A stretch of 42,223 bases of DNA from Candidatus Sericytochromatia bacterium (lineage in GTDB: Bacteria; Cyanobacteriota; Sericytochromatia; UBA7694): contig JACYMC010000075.1 of assembly GCA_015272195.1 (NCBI GenBank), positions 1 through 42,223 of the forward strand, in the 5' to 3' direction. The position numbers were made by a program, and so were the translations under genes. Each line of letters starts with the position of its first letter. The first letter of the stretch is position 1. The notes under the pieces were generated by a model. That model did not search any database and was not told the origin of the DNA. It saw only the letters and a list, made by a program, of their open reading frames with translations. Of this stretch, positions 1 through 8,082 are shown piece after piece.

Positions 1-191
1 AAGTCCACATAACCGGCAGCACGATGGTCGGTGAAACAGGCGGCCAGACGGGATATGAGACCCAGGCGGCTATCGGCCTCTTTCAGGAGGAGCAGACCTG
101 CGTCCGAAGTCAGCGCACCGCCTTCAAAATTGACTGTCAGCGGCTCTCCATTTTTGCCTTGAACTTCCCAGGTCTCAGGGTTACACTTCAT
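1..191 (-). CDS. IS1380 family transposase, N-terminal part (runs off the window)
   Basis: On the minus strand an ATG at 191-189 opens a frame that stays open to the window edge, giving 63 residues. The peptide contains VNFEGGALTSDAGLLLLKE followed by RLGLISRLAACFTDHR. This is the characteristic N-terminal motif of IS1380 transposases, which are DDE enzymes that cut and join the ends of the element. The catalytic residues lie beyond the edge. A good Shine-Dalgarno AAGGAG sits 8 bases before the ATG, within one arm of the inverted repeat at 196-253. The family call is firm; whether the element is intact is unknown. Confidence 0.8.
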   Translation of the reverse strand, partial: MKCNPETWEVQGKNGEPLTVNFEGGALTSDAGLLLLKEADSRLGLISRLAACFTDHRAAGYVD

Positions 192-195
192 ACAG

Positions 196-253
196 CTGGC
201 TCCTTTTCTGCGATTTCTGGATATGATAACTTTAATCTACAGAAAGGAGCCAG
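196..253. repeat. Inverted repeat covering the transposase ribosome binding site
   Basis: Arms 196-210 and 240-253 are complementary over 14 bases with one bulged T, separated by about 29 bases. In an mRNA entering from outside the element the arm nearest the transposase ATG, which contains AAGGAG, would be paired. A transcript starting between the arms would lack the distal arm and leave the site free. This resembles the known protection of IS transposase genes against read-through transcription; the mechanism here is inferred. Confidence 0.6.
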
Positions 254-322
254 TTTTTATCTACTGATCTGTTTGTGAGAAATGCAGGTTAAAGGGTGCG
301 CTGTCTGCTTTGCAGCAGGGGT

Positions 323-1184
323 TTATTTGTCTTTGTTATAGAGCGCGTAAGCGCCGGCGGTCACGCCCAGTACGGCCACACTGGCGGTCAGCAGGGGCTT
401 GCGCAGAACCAGCTCGGCCACTTTTTCGAGGCCGGGTGCACCCAGGGTTTTGGCCAGCACATGGGCGCTGCTCAGGCCCAGCACGGCGGCACCACCGCCA
501 TACAGACCGGCTTTGGTTAAGTTATCGTCTTTGAGGTTTTCAAGGGCTTCTTTGCCCAGGGCATAAGCCCCTAATCCGAGGCCGCCCGCAGCGACCAGAC
601 CGACGGTTTTGCTGCCCAGGGTATGCACGGTTTTGGAGGCGTTTTCCGTGCCAATGGCCACACCATAAAAGGCGGCCTGGGTACTGCCCAGACCCACGGC
701 AGCCGCATTGCCCAGATCCACACCGTTTTCTTTGATATCTGCCATACCCCAGGCCGTAGCGGCCAGACCAGGCGCGGCCGCAGCGGTGGCAATCAGAGCC
801 TGTTTGGGAACCACATTGGCCAGGGCTTTGGCCCCGGCGGTCAGAGGAGAAACGCCATAAGCGCGTCCGGCGGTTTCAACCCCGGCCAGCACCATGGCCG
901 TGCCGGCCGCACCGCGCAAAGCTTTTTCGGAGCCGCTGCGTTCTTTGTCAGAGGTCAGGGCATCATGCACCATGGCAGCGCCTACAGCAGCCACACCCAG
1001 GCCGGCGGCAGGCACCAGGCCTTTTTTGATCGCCGCACCGGCCAGCTGAGAGTGATCAGCAGCCTGTTTGAGCACCACACCGGCCGACACCGCTGAGGGC
1101 TTTGTTGTCCTGTACAAAGTTGGCAGGCTTGGTATTCAGCAGGCTTTCATAAGGGGTGGTTCTGGTGACGTTCAGGTTGCTCAT
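323..1184 (-). pseudogene. Gly/Ala-rich membrane protein of unknown function, frameshifted
   Basis: The main frame (323-1117, 264 residues) is rich in Gly, Ala and Val and has several hydrophobic stretches, ending in a final segment before YNKDK. Its only start is a TTG with no ribosome site. A better start is ATG at 1184-1182, preceded by AGAGG, which opens another frame reading MSNLNVTRTTPYESLLNTKP and runs to a TGA at 1058-1056. The two frames overlap around 1060-1117, and joining them by a one-base shift gives one plausible protein of about 286 residues. Either the gene is broken by an indel or the assembly has an error there. I recognise no family; the composition suggests an integral membrane protein. 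Confidence 0.5.
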
Positions 1185-1289
1185 GGTTCAGATATCCTCT
1201 ACGCTTGTTCATGGGTTCTTTTGATCTTATCGTCAGCTCTTGTGCGATTCCTGCGTCAGCAAATTTAAGAAAAAAACAATTCATCGTTA

Positions 1290-1320
1290 AATTTGGGTTC
1301 AATTTGGGTTCAATTTGCAG
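1290..1320. repeat. 11-bp tandem repeat upstream of the beta-propeller gene
   Basis: AATTTGGGTTC occurs twice in perfect tandem (1290-1300, 1301-1311), followed by a partial third copy (AATTTG). The period of 11 is close to one helical turn, as in operator arrays. It lies about 75 bases before the next gene, and upstream of a -10-like TATACT at 1365-1370. Function unknown. Confidence 0.5.
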
Positions 1321-1394
1321 GTTTTAGCGCCCAAAGGAACGCCGGACTGCTGACTGACGTCTATTATACTGAATAAAAAAAAGAGGTACACGCC

Positions 1395-2540
1395 ATGAAA
1401 CGCTCCCTGCTTGTCTGGACCAGTCTCTGTCTGTTGCTCAGCGCCGGCCCCCTGCCATCGGTGCAGCATGCTGAAGCCCAGAGTGCCGCAGGCCAGTCGG
1501 TCGTACCCGGCTCTCTCAAATGGGATTACCAGACCGGAAGGCAGGTGTTCAGTGCACCGGCCATTGCCCCCGATGGCACGGTTTATGTCGGCAGCAATGA
1601 CAATAAACTCTACGCCTTCAGTGCCGATGGCAAGCTCAAATGGACCTATACCACCGAAGGGTTTATCGTTTCGGCCCCCACCCTCGACAGCCGGGGCGTG
1701 ATTCACTTTGGCAGCTACGACGACTATCTTTACGCCCTCAGCCCCAACGGCAAGCTGCTCTGGAAGTTCAAAACCCGCGGCTTTGTTTCGGCCAGCCCGG
1801 CCCTGGCGACTGATGGCACGGTCTATGCCGGCAGCTGGGACGGCCGCCTGTATGCCCTGGACTCACGCGGCAATCTCAAATGGAGCTACGAAACCCAGGA
1901 CCAGATCGCTGGCTCCGCAGCCATCGCAGCTGACGGCACGATCTACGTGCCCAGCCACGATTCACGCCTCTATGCCCTGGCCCCTGACGGCAAACTCAAA
2001 TGGCGCTTTCATACGGTGGGCAAAATCGGCAGCTCACCAGCCATTGGGGCCGACGGCACCATCTATATTGGCTCCGAGGACGGCAATCTCTATGCTGTCG
2101 GGCCTGACGGCAGCCGGCAATGGTACTTTAAGCTGGATGCGCCGGCCTGGGGCGGCCCGGCCCTGGGGGCCGATGGCACAGTGTATATCGGCAACGGGCA
2201 GGGCGAGGTCTTTGCGATTCACAAAGGCACCGCCCGCTGGACCTTTCGCACCCGTGGGGCGATTGGCACCACCCCCCTGGTGGGGGACAGCGGCGTGATT
2301 TATGTCGCCAGCTATGACGGCAATCTCTATGCCATCAACCCCCAGGGCCGCAATCTCTGGTTTTACCCTACGGGCGAAGAAATGGCCTCCAGCCCGGCCA
2401 TCGCGGCTGACGGTACGCTGCTGGTGGGGGGCGGCCGCTTCAAACTCTACGCTATTCACAGCGAGAGCAAGGGGCTGGCCGCCTCCGCCTGGCCCAAGTT
2501 TGGCCGCAACAATGCCAATCAGCAGCGCCAGAAGCCTTAA
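1395..2540 (+). CDS. Exported PQQ-like beta-propeller repeat protein
   Basis: The 381-residue protein begins with a signal peptide (MKRSLL, hydrophobic core, likely cleavage near AEA at residues 26-28). The rest is made of eight repeats of about 40 residues of the form DGTVYxGSxDxxLYA, then DGKLKW. These are the blades of a PQQ-type (quinoprotein-like) beta-propeller; such proteins often act as periplasmic scaffolds. There are no enzyme domains, so a binding or scaffold role is more likely than dehydrogenase activity. The C-terminal WPKFGRNNANQQ resembles the closing strand of many such proteins. AGAGGT precedes the ATG. Its stop overlaps that of the convergent MuiA-like gene. Partner unknown. 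Confidence 0.8.
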   Translation: MKRSLLVWTSLCLLLSAGPLPSVQHAEAQSAAGQSVVPGSLKWDYQTGRQVFSAPAIAPDGTVYVGSNDNKLYAFSADGKLKWTYTTEGFIVSAPTLDSRGVIHFGSYDDYLYALSPNGKLLWKFKTRGFVSASPALATDGTVYAGSWDGRLYALDSRGNLKWSYETQDQIAGSAAIAADGTIYVPSHDSRLYALAPDGKLKWRFHTVGKIGSSPAIGADGTIYIGSEDGNLYAVGPDGSRQWYFKLDAPAWGGPALGADGTVYIGNGQGEVFAIHKGTARWTFRTRGAIGTTPLVGDSGVIYVASYDGNLYAINPQGRNLWFYPTGEEMASSPAIAADGTLLVGGGRFKLYAIHSESKGLAASAWPKFGRNNANQQRQKP

Positions 2541-4165
2541 AACACCACCGGCATATCTTTGGGATAGGTGATGCGGTAGGTCAGCTGCAGGGTCTTTTTT
2601 TCCCAGGGCTGGGCCGTCAGATACCAGGTCAGCAAACCTTCATCACTGGTTTCACTGACCGGCGGCACGGCCTGCATCAGCTTGACCTCAATCTGATCGC
2701 TGGCGGGGCGGGGCGCCGGCTCCAGAATGCGCAGAGGCGCCGGCTCCTGCTTGTAATTGGTAATCTCCGCCTGGTACACCACCGTCAGCTCTTCTTTGTC
2801 CTGCAACACACCCGTGCTGCGCTTGCTGCGGCTGAGCTCCTTCCAGTCCACCTTGAGGCTCTGGTCCACACCAAAGTTGAGGCGTACGCTCTGGCCCGGC
2901 CGCACCAGTTCAATCGGGTTCACCCCCGTAAACTCCGGGCCGATATAGGTGCGCATGGGGCCGGGCAGCAGCGGCAGCTCAGACTCGTTTTTGATCTGGG
3001 CCTCCAGAAAGGCCAGCTTCGACTGACGCGGCACAATTTTATAAGCCGGTTTATAGCTGAATTCACGGATCGCCATCGCCAGACGGCGGGTCTGGGTACT
3101 GCTCGGCACATTCTGCACCTCAGGCATCTGAAAGCGCACCGAAAGCCCGGTTTGATCCACCTCACTCTGGGCATAATTGACCAGGGCACTCTCAGCATAG
3201 CTGTCTTCAAGGGCGTCGGCTTCGCTGCGCAGGCGCTGGGCCATCGGCGCAGCAGCCGGCGCGAGGCGCTCAGCGACGACTGGGGGACCCACTGGCCAGC
3301 GCAGGGCATCGGGGGGACGCTGGTTCAGCACCGGCGTGGCGGTGGACAGACTCAGGCGCACCTGCTGCCAGTCCTCGCCCGAGCGCTGGTTCAAATCACC
3401 CTGATAGACCAGACGCAGATTTTTGCTGGCGCTGTCCAGCCGGGCCTCGTAAGCCGGACTCCAGCTGACGTTACCAATCAGATACGACACCAGCAACTGA
3501 GCGGAACCCGCACTGTCGACGCTGATAAACAAACTGGCCTGCTGCCTGGGCCGTCGGGCCTGCTGCAGTTCCTGTAGCTGCTGACGCAAGAGCTTCAGCT
3601 GCTTGCTCAGCGCGGTTTTTTGCTGTTTGAGCGTCAGCTGGCTGTCGAGAATCTGGCCCTGGTGGCTGCGGGCAAAGTCCATCGCCAGCTGCCAGTCGCG
3701 CACGCTCAGCACCCGCCGGTCTTCTTTGGCCTGGGCCTGCGCACTGAGCTGCTGCTGAAAGGTATTGAGCAGTTTCTGATGTACCTGATTGAGTTCCTCG
3801 CCCGAGCCCACCCGATCGAGCTGGGCCTGCACCTCGTTGACCTGCTTTTCAAGCGCTTTGAGCGCCGGGTCCTGACTCTCAGCGCTCAGCGGTGGCTGCA
3901 GCTGCAGGTGATGAATGCGAATGCGGGCCTGACCGGAGCCGCTGATACTGAGGGAGTTGGGGTTGAGATCCAGGGGCAGATCCTGCAGCTGGATTTCATA
4001 AGCCCCCGGCTGCAGCACAGGCAGATTCACCTGGCGGGTGACCAGTGCAAGCCCCTGATAAGCGGCTACCGAGCGGGTCTGGCTGGTCAGGCTGAGTGGC
4101 GTCTGGGCGCCAGCGGCCGGGGCCAGCAGAATCAGGGCGAATGTACTCAACAGATACTTTTTCAT
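2537..4165 (-). CDS. Mucoidy inhibitor MuiA family protein (DUF4140/DUF4139)
   Basis: This 542-residue exported protein has a signal peptide (residues 1-20, ending PAAGAQ). A DUF4140-like beta domain follows (about 25-125), then a Gln-rich coiled coil (about 100-210, many LRQQLQELQQ-type heptads), then a DUF4139 domain with VSYLIGNVSWSPAYEARLD near residue 235. This order is that of the MuiA family, linked by name to suppression of mucoid capsule in enteric bacteria but of unknown biochemical role. The length is usual for the family. GAGGT precedes the ATG. It is convergent with the propeller gene and divergent from the LPP20-like gene. Cell-envelope location is inferred from the signal peptide. 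Confidence 0.8.
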   Translation of the reverse strand: MKKYLLSTFALILLAPAAGAQTPLSLTSQTRSVAAYQGLALVTRQVNLPVLQPGAYEIQLQDLPLDLNPNSLSISGSGQARIRIHHLQLQPPLSAESQDPALKALEKQVNEVQAQLDRVGSGEELNQVHQKLLNTFQQQLSAQAQAKEDRRVLSVRDWQLAMDFARSHQGQILDSQLTLKQQKTALSKQLKLLRQQLQELQQARRPRQQASLFISVDSAGSAQLLVSYLIGNVSWSPAYEARLDSASKNLRLVYQGDLNQRSGEDWQQVRLSLSTATPVLNQRPPDALRWPVGPPVVAERLAPAAAPMAQRLRSEADALEDSYAESALVNYAQSEVDQTGLSVRFQMPEVQNVPSSTQTRRLAMAIREFSYKPAYKIVPRQSKLAFLEAQIKNESELPLLPGPMRTYIGPEFTGVNPIELVRPGQSVRLNFGVDQSLKVDWKELSRSKRSTGVLQDKEELTVVYQAEITNYKQEPAPLRILEPAPRPASDQIEVKLMQAVPPVSETSDEGLLTWYLTAQPWEKKTLQLTYRITYPKDMPVVF

Positions 4166-4283
4166 CGTTTTACCTCAATGCATAGAATTTCAACTGAAAG
4201 ATCAGACCCTGCAGCAACAGCGGGTGTTCAACGGTGTTGTACAGCATACACAATTTTACCGGGCCCTAACAGACAGGCCCGCC

Positions 4284-4313
4284 CTGACACCCTTTCACAG
4301 ATGGTGCTAAAAT
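4284..4313 (+). promoter_or_regulatory. Sigma70-type promoter for the LPP20-like gene
   Basis: CTGACA (4284-4289), an 18-base spacer and TAAAAT (4308-4313), with the extended -10 element TGC immediately before. It lies about 80 bases upstream of the ATG at 4395. Pattern match only. Confidence 0.55.
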
Positions 4314-4394
4314 ACCCCGTGGAACAAAAGACCCTTGATCATCATCTTATGCACTAATCTTGATCGCAAACGCTGAGGAGGCACCATAAGCACT

Positions 4395-5333
4395 ATGAAA
4401 AAATCCCTGTTTTTACCCCTTTTGCTGGCCAGCGCCCTGTCGGTTGGCGTCGCCAGCCTGGCGCCAATGTCTGCACCCGCCCAGGTGGTTCAGACCATGG
4501 GCGCAGGCCAGATTGACTGGACCAATGGCCAGATTACCGTGACCGGCACAGGAGCCGCTCCCAACAAAGCAGGCATGAGTGCCGGCCAGAAGCGTCTGAT
4601 GGCCCAGCGCGCTGCTGTAGCTGACGCCTACCGCCAGCTGGCCGAGCTGATCAATGGGGTCAACGTGGACTCTGAAACCATTGTTAAAGACTTTGTGACC
4701 GAAAGCGACGTGATCCGCACCCGCGTATCGGCGCTGATCAAAGGCGCCAAACCGGGCAAACCCCGCTATATGTCCGATGGTACGGTCGAAGTGGATGTGA
4801 CCCTGGGTGTCTATGGCAACAACAGCCTCTCAGCAGCCATGGTACCCCACGTGCTCGAAAAAAAGGAAGTCAAAACCATTGAGCCGGTCTATACCACGCC
4901 CACCCGTGAGCCCAGCATTGTGATGCCCACGCCGACTCCTACTGCCATACCGACCCGCACCCCTGAAACCAGCAAGCCCGTCAGCGGCAGCTATACCGGC
5001 GTCATCATTGATGCCAGAGGGCTGGGCATCTCACCTGCGATGAGCCCCCAGATCAAAGACAATGACGGCAAAGAAATTTATATTGGCGATCGGCCAATTG
5101 ACCCTGATCTGGTTGTGAATATTGGAATTGTTGGCTATGCCAACAGCCTGGATCAGGCCCGTGGCAACGCCCGGATTGGCAATAATCCCCTGGTGATCAA
5201 AGCAGTTCAGGCCGGTGGGCGTCACAAAACAGACGCCGTGGTCAGTGCCGCACACGGCCAGCAGATTCTGCAGGCCGACAGCAAGAGCCAGTTTTTACGG
5301 GGCTCCAAAGTGATTTTTGTGATCGATAAATAG
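4395..5333 (+). CDS. LPP20 family exported protein
   Basis: The 312-residue protein has a signal peptide (1 to about 29) without a lipobox cysteine. The LPP20-type domain follows: TVTGTGAAPNKAG-like start, then RLMAQRAAVADAYRQLAE, VDSETIVKDFVTESDVI and DGTVEVDVTLGVYG. A Pro/Thr-rich linker at about 170-200 joins a second domain beginning GVIIDARGLG that runs to the C-terminus. Related proteins are envelope components with similarity to flagellar FlgT-like folds; the function is not known. A strong GAGGAGG lies 13 bases before the ATG, a long spacing, but no better start is in frame. The gene is monocistronic, with its own promoter and terminator. Confidence 0.75.
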   Translation: MKKSLFLPLLLASALSVGVASLAPMSAPAQVVQTMGAGQIDWTNGQITVTGTGAAPNKAGMSAGQKRLMAQRAAVADAYRQLAELINGVNVDSETIVKDFVTESDVIRTRVSALIKGAKPGKPRYMSDGTVEVDVTLGVYGNNSLSAAMVPHVLEKKEVKTIEPVYTTPTREPSIVMPTPTPTAIPTRTPETSKPVSGSYTGVIIDARGLGISPAMSPQIKDNDGKEIYIGDRPIDPDLVVNIGIVGYANSLDQARGNARIGNNPLVIKAVQAGGRHKTDAVVSAAHGQQILQADSKSQFLRGSKVIFVIDK

Positions 5334-5347
5334 GCCGCAGCGGCCAG

Positions 5348-5379
5348 AGCCGGTATCTCACAAAGATACCGGCTTTTTT
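5348..5379 (+). terminator. Intrinsic terminator after the LPP20-like gene
   Basis: A perfect 11-bp stem (5348-5358 with 5364-5374), a five-base loop CACAA and a run of six Ts, starting 15 bases after the stop codon. Confidence 0.9.
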
Positions 5380-5483
5380 ATGTGCGCTGCGCTGCATCTG
5401 CCCGCAACAGAGCATGTTAAGATGTTAAGATAGAACACGTCAAAGTGGTTGAATTGTTGTGGCAGTATCAGAAAGGGAAAATC

Positions 5484-5891
5484 ATGGCAGAAAGCACACC
5501 GCCTGCATCCGAAGCATCTCCTCCCCCCAGCGCACCTGTTGCACCCGGCCCTGAAATCAGACAAATTGAATCCCAGCTGGTCAGCCTGAACTTTGTGCTG
5601 AAAAACACCCAGACCGAAGTGATTAAACTGCAGAAAACCCTGGCCCGCCAGCAGGCCCGCAACGACGAACAGGACAAACGCAACGAAAAGCTGAGCCAGG
5701 AAATCAGCAAACTGCGCGAACAGCGTGACGATGAGGCGCGCTTCAGGGCCCGCGTCTGGTTTTACCAGGTTCTGATGCTGCTGATGCTGGTGATTCTGGC
5801 GGCTTATGTGCTGATGAAACCGGCCCTTGAAACCCCACCGGCCAGCCCGTCAGCAGAAAGCATCACCAACAGCGAAACCGTCGACGAGTGA
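5484..5891 (+). CDS. Small coiled-coil membrane protein, unknown function
   Basis: From the ATG at 5484 (preceded by AAAGGG) the protein has 135 residues. It starts with a Pro/Ser/Ala-rich tail, continues as a charged coiled coil (about residues 27-85, repeated Gln, Glu and Lys with spaced Leu), and ends in one hydrophobic segment (about 88-110, VWFYQVLMLLMLVILAAYVL) and a short tail. This suggests a single-pass protein with a large cytoplasmic N-terminal side. An upstream GTG at 5445 is in frame but has no ribosome site. Two copies of GTTAAGAT lie at 5416-5431 upstream. The stop is four bases before yggS, so they are probably co-transcribed. No family recognised. Confidence 0.65.
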   Translation: MAESTPPASEASPPPSAPVAPGPEIRQIESQLVSLNFVLKNTQTEVIKLQKTLARQQARNDEQDKRNEKLSQEISKLREQRDDEARFRARVWFYQVLMLLMLVILAAYVLMKPALETPPASPSAESITNSETVDE

Positions 5892-5895
5892 GGGC

Positions 5896-6591
5896 ATGAC
5901 CGAAACCGCCCAGCGACTGGCAGCCCTCGAAACCCGTATTGCTGCGGCCTGTCTGCGTGCCGGCCGCCCCCGCGAAGCAGTGCAGCTGGTGCTGGTCAGC
6001 AAAACCGTGGCTCTGGAAACCCTGCTGGCTGCGCATACAGCCGGCGCGCGCATCTTTGGCGAGAACAAAGCCCAGGAGCTGAAACAGAAAGCCAGCCAGT
6101 GGCCCGCCAGCGCCGCAGCGCCTGAGTGGCATTTTATCGGGCATCTGCAGAGCAATAAAATCAAAGACGTGCTGCCCTGGATCCGTCTGCTGCACTCCCT
6201 CGACCGGCCCAGCCTGGCCGAGAAGCTGAGTCAGGCGCTGCAGCAGCGCGGGCAGACCCTGCCGGTATTGGTGCAGGTCAATACCTCAGCTGAAAGCAGC
6301 AAATCCGGCGTGCCGCCAGCAGAGGCCCTGGGCTTCATGCAGCAGGTCAGCCAGCTGCCCGGCCTCAGTCTGCAGGGCCTGATGACCATCGGGCCGCTGG
6401 GTACTGACGAAGCCACAACCCGACAGTGTTTTCGCCAGTTGCGGCAGCTGCAGCAGGCTGGCCGCGAAGCCCTGAACCTGCCTTTAAACAGCCTGTCCAT
6501 GGGCATGTCAGGTGATTTTGAATGGGCCATTGAAGAAGGGGCCACCCTGATCCGCGTGGGCAGTGCGGTCTTTGGTCCACGCCAGCCTTAA
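5896..6591 (+). CDS. yggS: YggS/PLPBP family pyridoxal phosphate homeostasis protein
   Basis: This 231-residue cytoplasmic PLP-binding barrel protein keeps pyridoxal phosphate levels balanced. Visible family motifs are LVLVSKT with the PLP lysine at K36, FGENKAQEL, WHFIGHLQSNK, VLVQVNTS, GLMTIGPL, and LSMGMSGDFEWAIEEGATLIRVGSAVFG at the C-terminus (positions about 199-226). The length is normal. I start at the ATG at 5896 because the longer frame from 5827 lies within the previous gene and adds a low-complexity tail absent from the family. It follows the membrane protein gene by four bases and converges with the methyltransferase gene (four-base overlap). Confidence 0.93.
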   Translation: MTETAQRLAALETRIAAACLRAGRPREAVQLVLVSKTVALETLLAAHTAGARIFGENKAQELKQKASQWPASAAAPEWHFIGHLQSNKIKDVLPWIRLLHSLDRPSLAEKLSQALQQRGQTLPVLVQVNTSAESSKSGVPPAEALGFMQQVSQLPGLSLQGLMTIGPLGTDEATTRQCFRQLRQLQQAGREALNLPLNSLSMGMSGDFEWAIEEGATLIRVGSAVFGPRQP

Positions 6592-7421
6592 GCAGACAGG
6601 TCCTGGCGGAGCCGGGCGATAGCAGCGGGCCCCACCCCACAGCAGCCCCCCAGCCAGGCGGGCTGGTACAGCCGCTGAATGTCAAGCAGGGCAACAGGCC
6701 AGTCCACAACAGGCTGGTCAGGCAGCCCGCCGTTCGGGTACACCGCCAGGGCATGGGGGCTGTGCGCGCGCAGCCACTGCAGCGCTGGCAGACAGGCTGA
6801 AGGCCCCCAGCTGCAGTTGACGCCCAGGATCTGAAGCGGCAATGCCACCAGACGCTGCAGCACGGTATCCAGCGGCAGACCGCCCACGGTCTGGCCGTCA
6901 GCATCGGGTGAGACCAGAACCGCCAGCGGCAGCACAGGCTGCACCGCCATGCAAGCCTGTACGGCGATCTCGGCCTGCAGCGGGTCCTGCACCGTTTCAA
7001 TCCAGAAGATATCGGCCCCACCGGCCACCACAGCGGCGGCCCGGCGGCAGTAAATGCGGTAGAGCTGATCAGGGGCGATCTGATTACGGCCCGGCAGGCG
7101 CCAGCCCGGCCCCAGCACGCCGGCAATCAGCGCCTGTGGCAGCGTCTTTTTCAGTAAGCACACAGCGATGCGGGTCAGGGTATCGTAATGCTCAGCCCAG
7201 GGCGTCCCGGCCAGGCTGTCAGGATCACAGCAAAAGCTGTTGCTGCGCAGCAATCTGGCACCCGCCTGCCAATAAGCACGGTGCAGCGCCTGCACCCGCT
7301 CCGGAGCAAAGACATTCAACAGATCCACACAGGGCAAATCGGGGCGCAGCCAGCCCAGCAGCTCCGTGCCCAGCGCGCCATCACCCAGTCTCAGCTCAGC
7401 GGCACCAGTTGAAGGCTTCAA
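6588..7421 (-). CDS. Homocysteine S-methyltransferase family protein
   Basis: The 277-residue protein shows the zinc/homocysteine-binding barrel shared by MmuM, BHMT and the MetH N-terminal domain: DGALGTELL near residue 14, GARLLRSNSF near 54, GVNCSWGPS with C203, and the paired GGCCG with C260 and C261 near the C-terminus. The three cysteines are the expected zinc ligands. It would transfer a methyl group to homocysteine to make methionine; the donor cannot be told. The only start is a TTG at 7421 inside the end of the dehydratase gene, a 26-base overlap, so translation is probably coupled. Slightly short compared with MmuM (about 310). Confidence 0.85.
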   Translation of the reverse strand: MKPSTGAAELRLGDGALGTELLGWLRPDLPCVDLLNVFAPERVQALHRAYWQAGARLLRSNSFCCDPDSLAGTPWAEHYDTLTRIAVCLLKKTLPQALIAGVLGPGWRLPGRNQIAPDQLYRIYCRRAAAVVAGGADIFWIETVQDPLQAEIAVQACMAVQPVLPLAVLVSPDADGQTVGGLPLDTVLQRLVALPLQILGVNCSWGPSACLPALQWLRAHSPHALAVYPNGGLPDQPVVDWPVALLDIQRLYQPAWLGGCCGVGPAAIARLRQDLSA

Positions 7422-7689
7422 TGGCCCGGGCCAGCGCCAGATCCAGTGCGGTCACCTGATTGCCCGCATCGTGGGTGGTCAGGCGCAGGCTGACCCGGTT
7501 GTAAACGTTTTGAATTTCGGGGTGGTGATTCAGGGCTTCGGCTTCAAAGCTGAGGCGCACCAGAAAACTGATCGCCTCGCGAAAGTGTTCAAAAACAAAG
7601 TCTTTGTGCAAAGCAGCGTCGGCAAAGGTCCAGCCGGGCAGCTCAGCAAGGGCAGTGGTGACTTCATCGAGAGCAAGGGCTTCTGACAT
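7396..7689 (-). CDS. 4a-hydroxytetrahydrobiopterin dehydratase (pterin-4a-carbinolamine dehydratase)
   Basis: The 97-residue protein has the PCD signature NHHPEIQNVYNRV (H55, H56, P57), H73 in LTTHDAG and D83. The enzyme dehydrates the carbinolamine formed when aromatic amino acid hydroxylases use reduced pterin; in many bacteria without hydroxylases it has other or unknown pterin roles. AAGGAG stands seven bases before the ATG. It lies between a small hydrophobic peptide gene (70 bases upstream) and the methyltransferase gene, which overlaps it. No hydroxylase gene is in the window. Confidence 0.92.
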   Translation of the reverse strand: MSEALALDEVTTALAELPGWTFADAALHKDFVFEHFREAISFLVRLSFEAEALNHHPEIQNVYNRVSLRLTTHDAGNQVTALDLALARAIEAFNWCR

Positions 7690-7759
7690 CTTTGTACTCC
7701 TTGGGGTTTCTGTCTGTTTTCAGCATAAGCCAGGATCAGTCTGGACACAAGCTGCTGGC

Positions 7760-7927
7760 TTATTGGGGGGCAACAATCTCTGACAGTGCTTCAGAGGTGG
7801 AGCGGGCTTCATTCTGCAGCTGTACACCGCCCGAAATATTCAGCAGCAGGGCCATAGAAAGCAGGGCCGGCGCAGGAATCACGGCAAAAGCAAAACCCAG
7901 CAGCATCAACAATAGCAAACTGATCAT
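7760..7927 (-). CDS. Small hydrophobic peptide, 55 residues
   Basis: A minus-strand frame from ATG (7927-7925) to TAA (7762-7760) encodes a 55-residue peptide: a very hydrophobic first half (MISLLLLMLLGFAFAVIPAP, then ALLSMALLLNIS) and a polar Glu/Ser-rich tail. The Shine-Dalgarno AAAAGGTG stands seven bases before the ATG. It could be a one- or two-span membrane peptide or a secreted peptide with a signal sequence. It precedes the dehydratase gene on the same strand with a 70-base gap. No family recognised. A plus-strand frame over the same bases (7692-7955) looks like its shadow. Confidence 0.5.
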   Translation of the reverse strand: MISLLLLMLLGFAFAVIPAPALLSMALLLNISGGVQLQNEARSTSEALSEIVAPQ

Positions 7928-8047
7928 AACAGCACCTTTTGCTCAGAAATCATGACAGCAGTTTAGCCTGTCTGCACCCGCTTTGCCCAGTCAGCCCCCA
8001 AATTGTAAATTGATTGTAAAAAGAACATCTCAAAAAGATCTCAAAAC

Positions 8048-8076
8048 TTGAACAGCTTGTGCCGCTTCTCTACAAT
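8048..8076 (+). promoter_or_regulatory. Sigma70-type promoter of a short RNA or leader
   Basis: TTGAAC (8048-8053), a 17-base spacer and TACAAT (8071-8076). Transcription would start near 8083, about 200 bases before the giant coiled-coil gene. The 7928-8047 stretch before it shows nothing else I can name. Confidence 0.65.
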
Positions 8077-8082
8077 AAATAA

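Larger units (their letters stand above)
1..253 (-). mobile_element. IS1380-like insertion sequence, one end (partial)
   Basis: The left edge of the window holds the 5' part of an IS1380-type transposase gene and a strong inverted repeat (arms 196-210 and 240-253) just upstream of it. I take this repeat as part of the element's end, but the exact terminus and any target-site duplication cannot be fixed, because only one end is present and I do not recall the terminal repeat of a specific member. The rest of the element lies left of the window. Confidence 0.55.

Noticed and set aside
7692-7955. Plus-strand frame of 87 codons
   Set aside because: No ribosome site; it lies over the minus-strand peptide gene, which has a good site and a membrane-like sequence.
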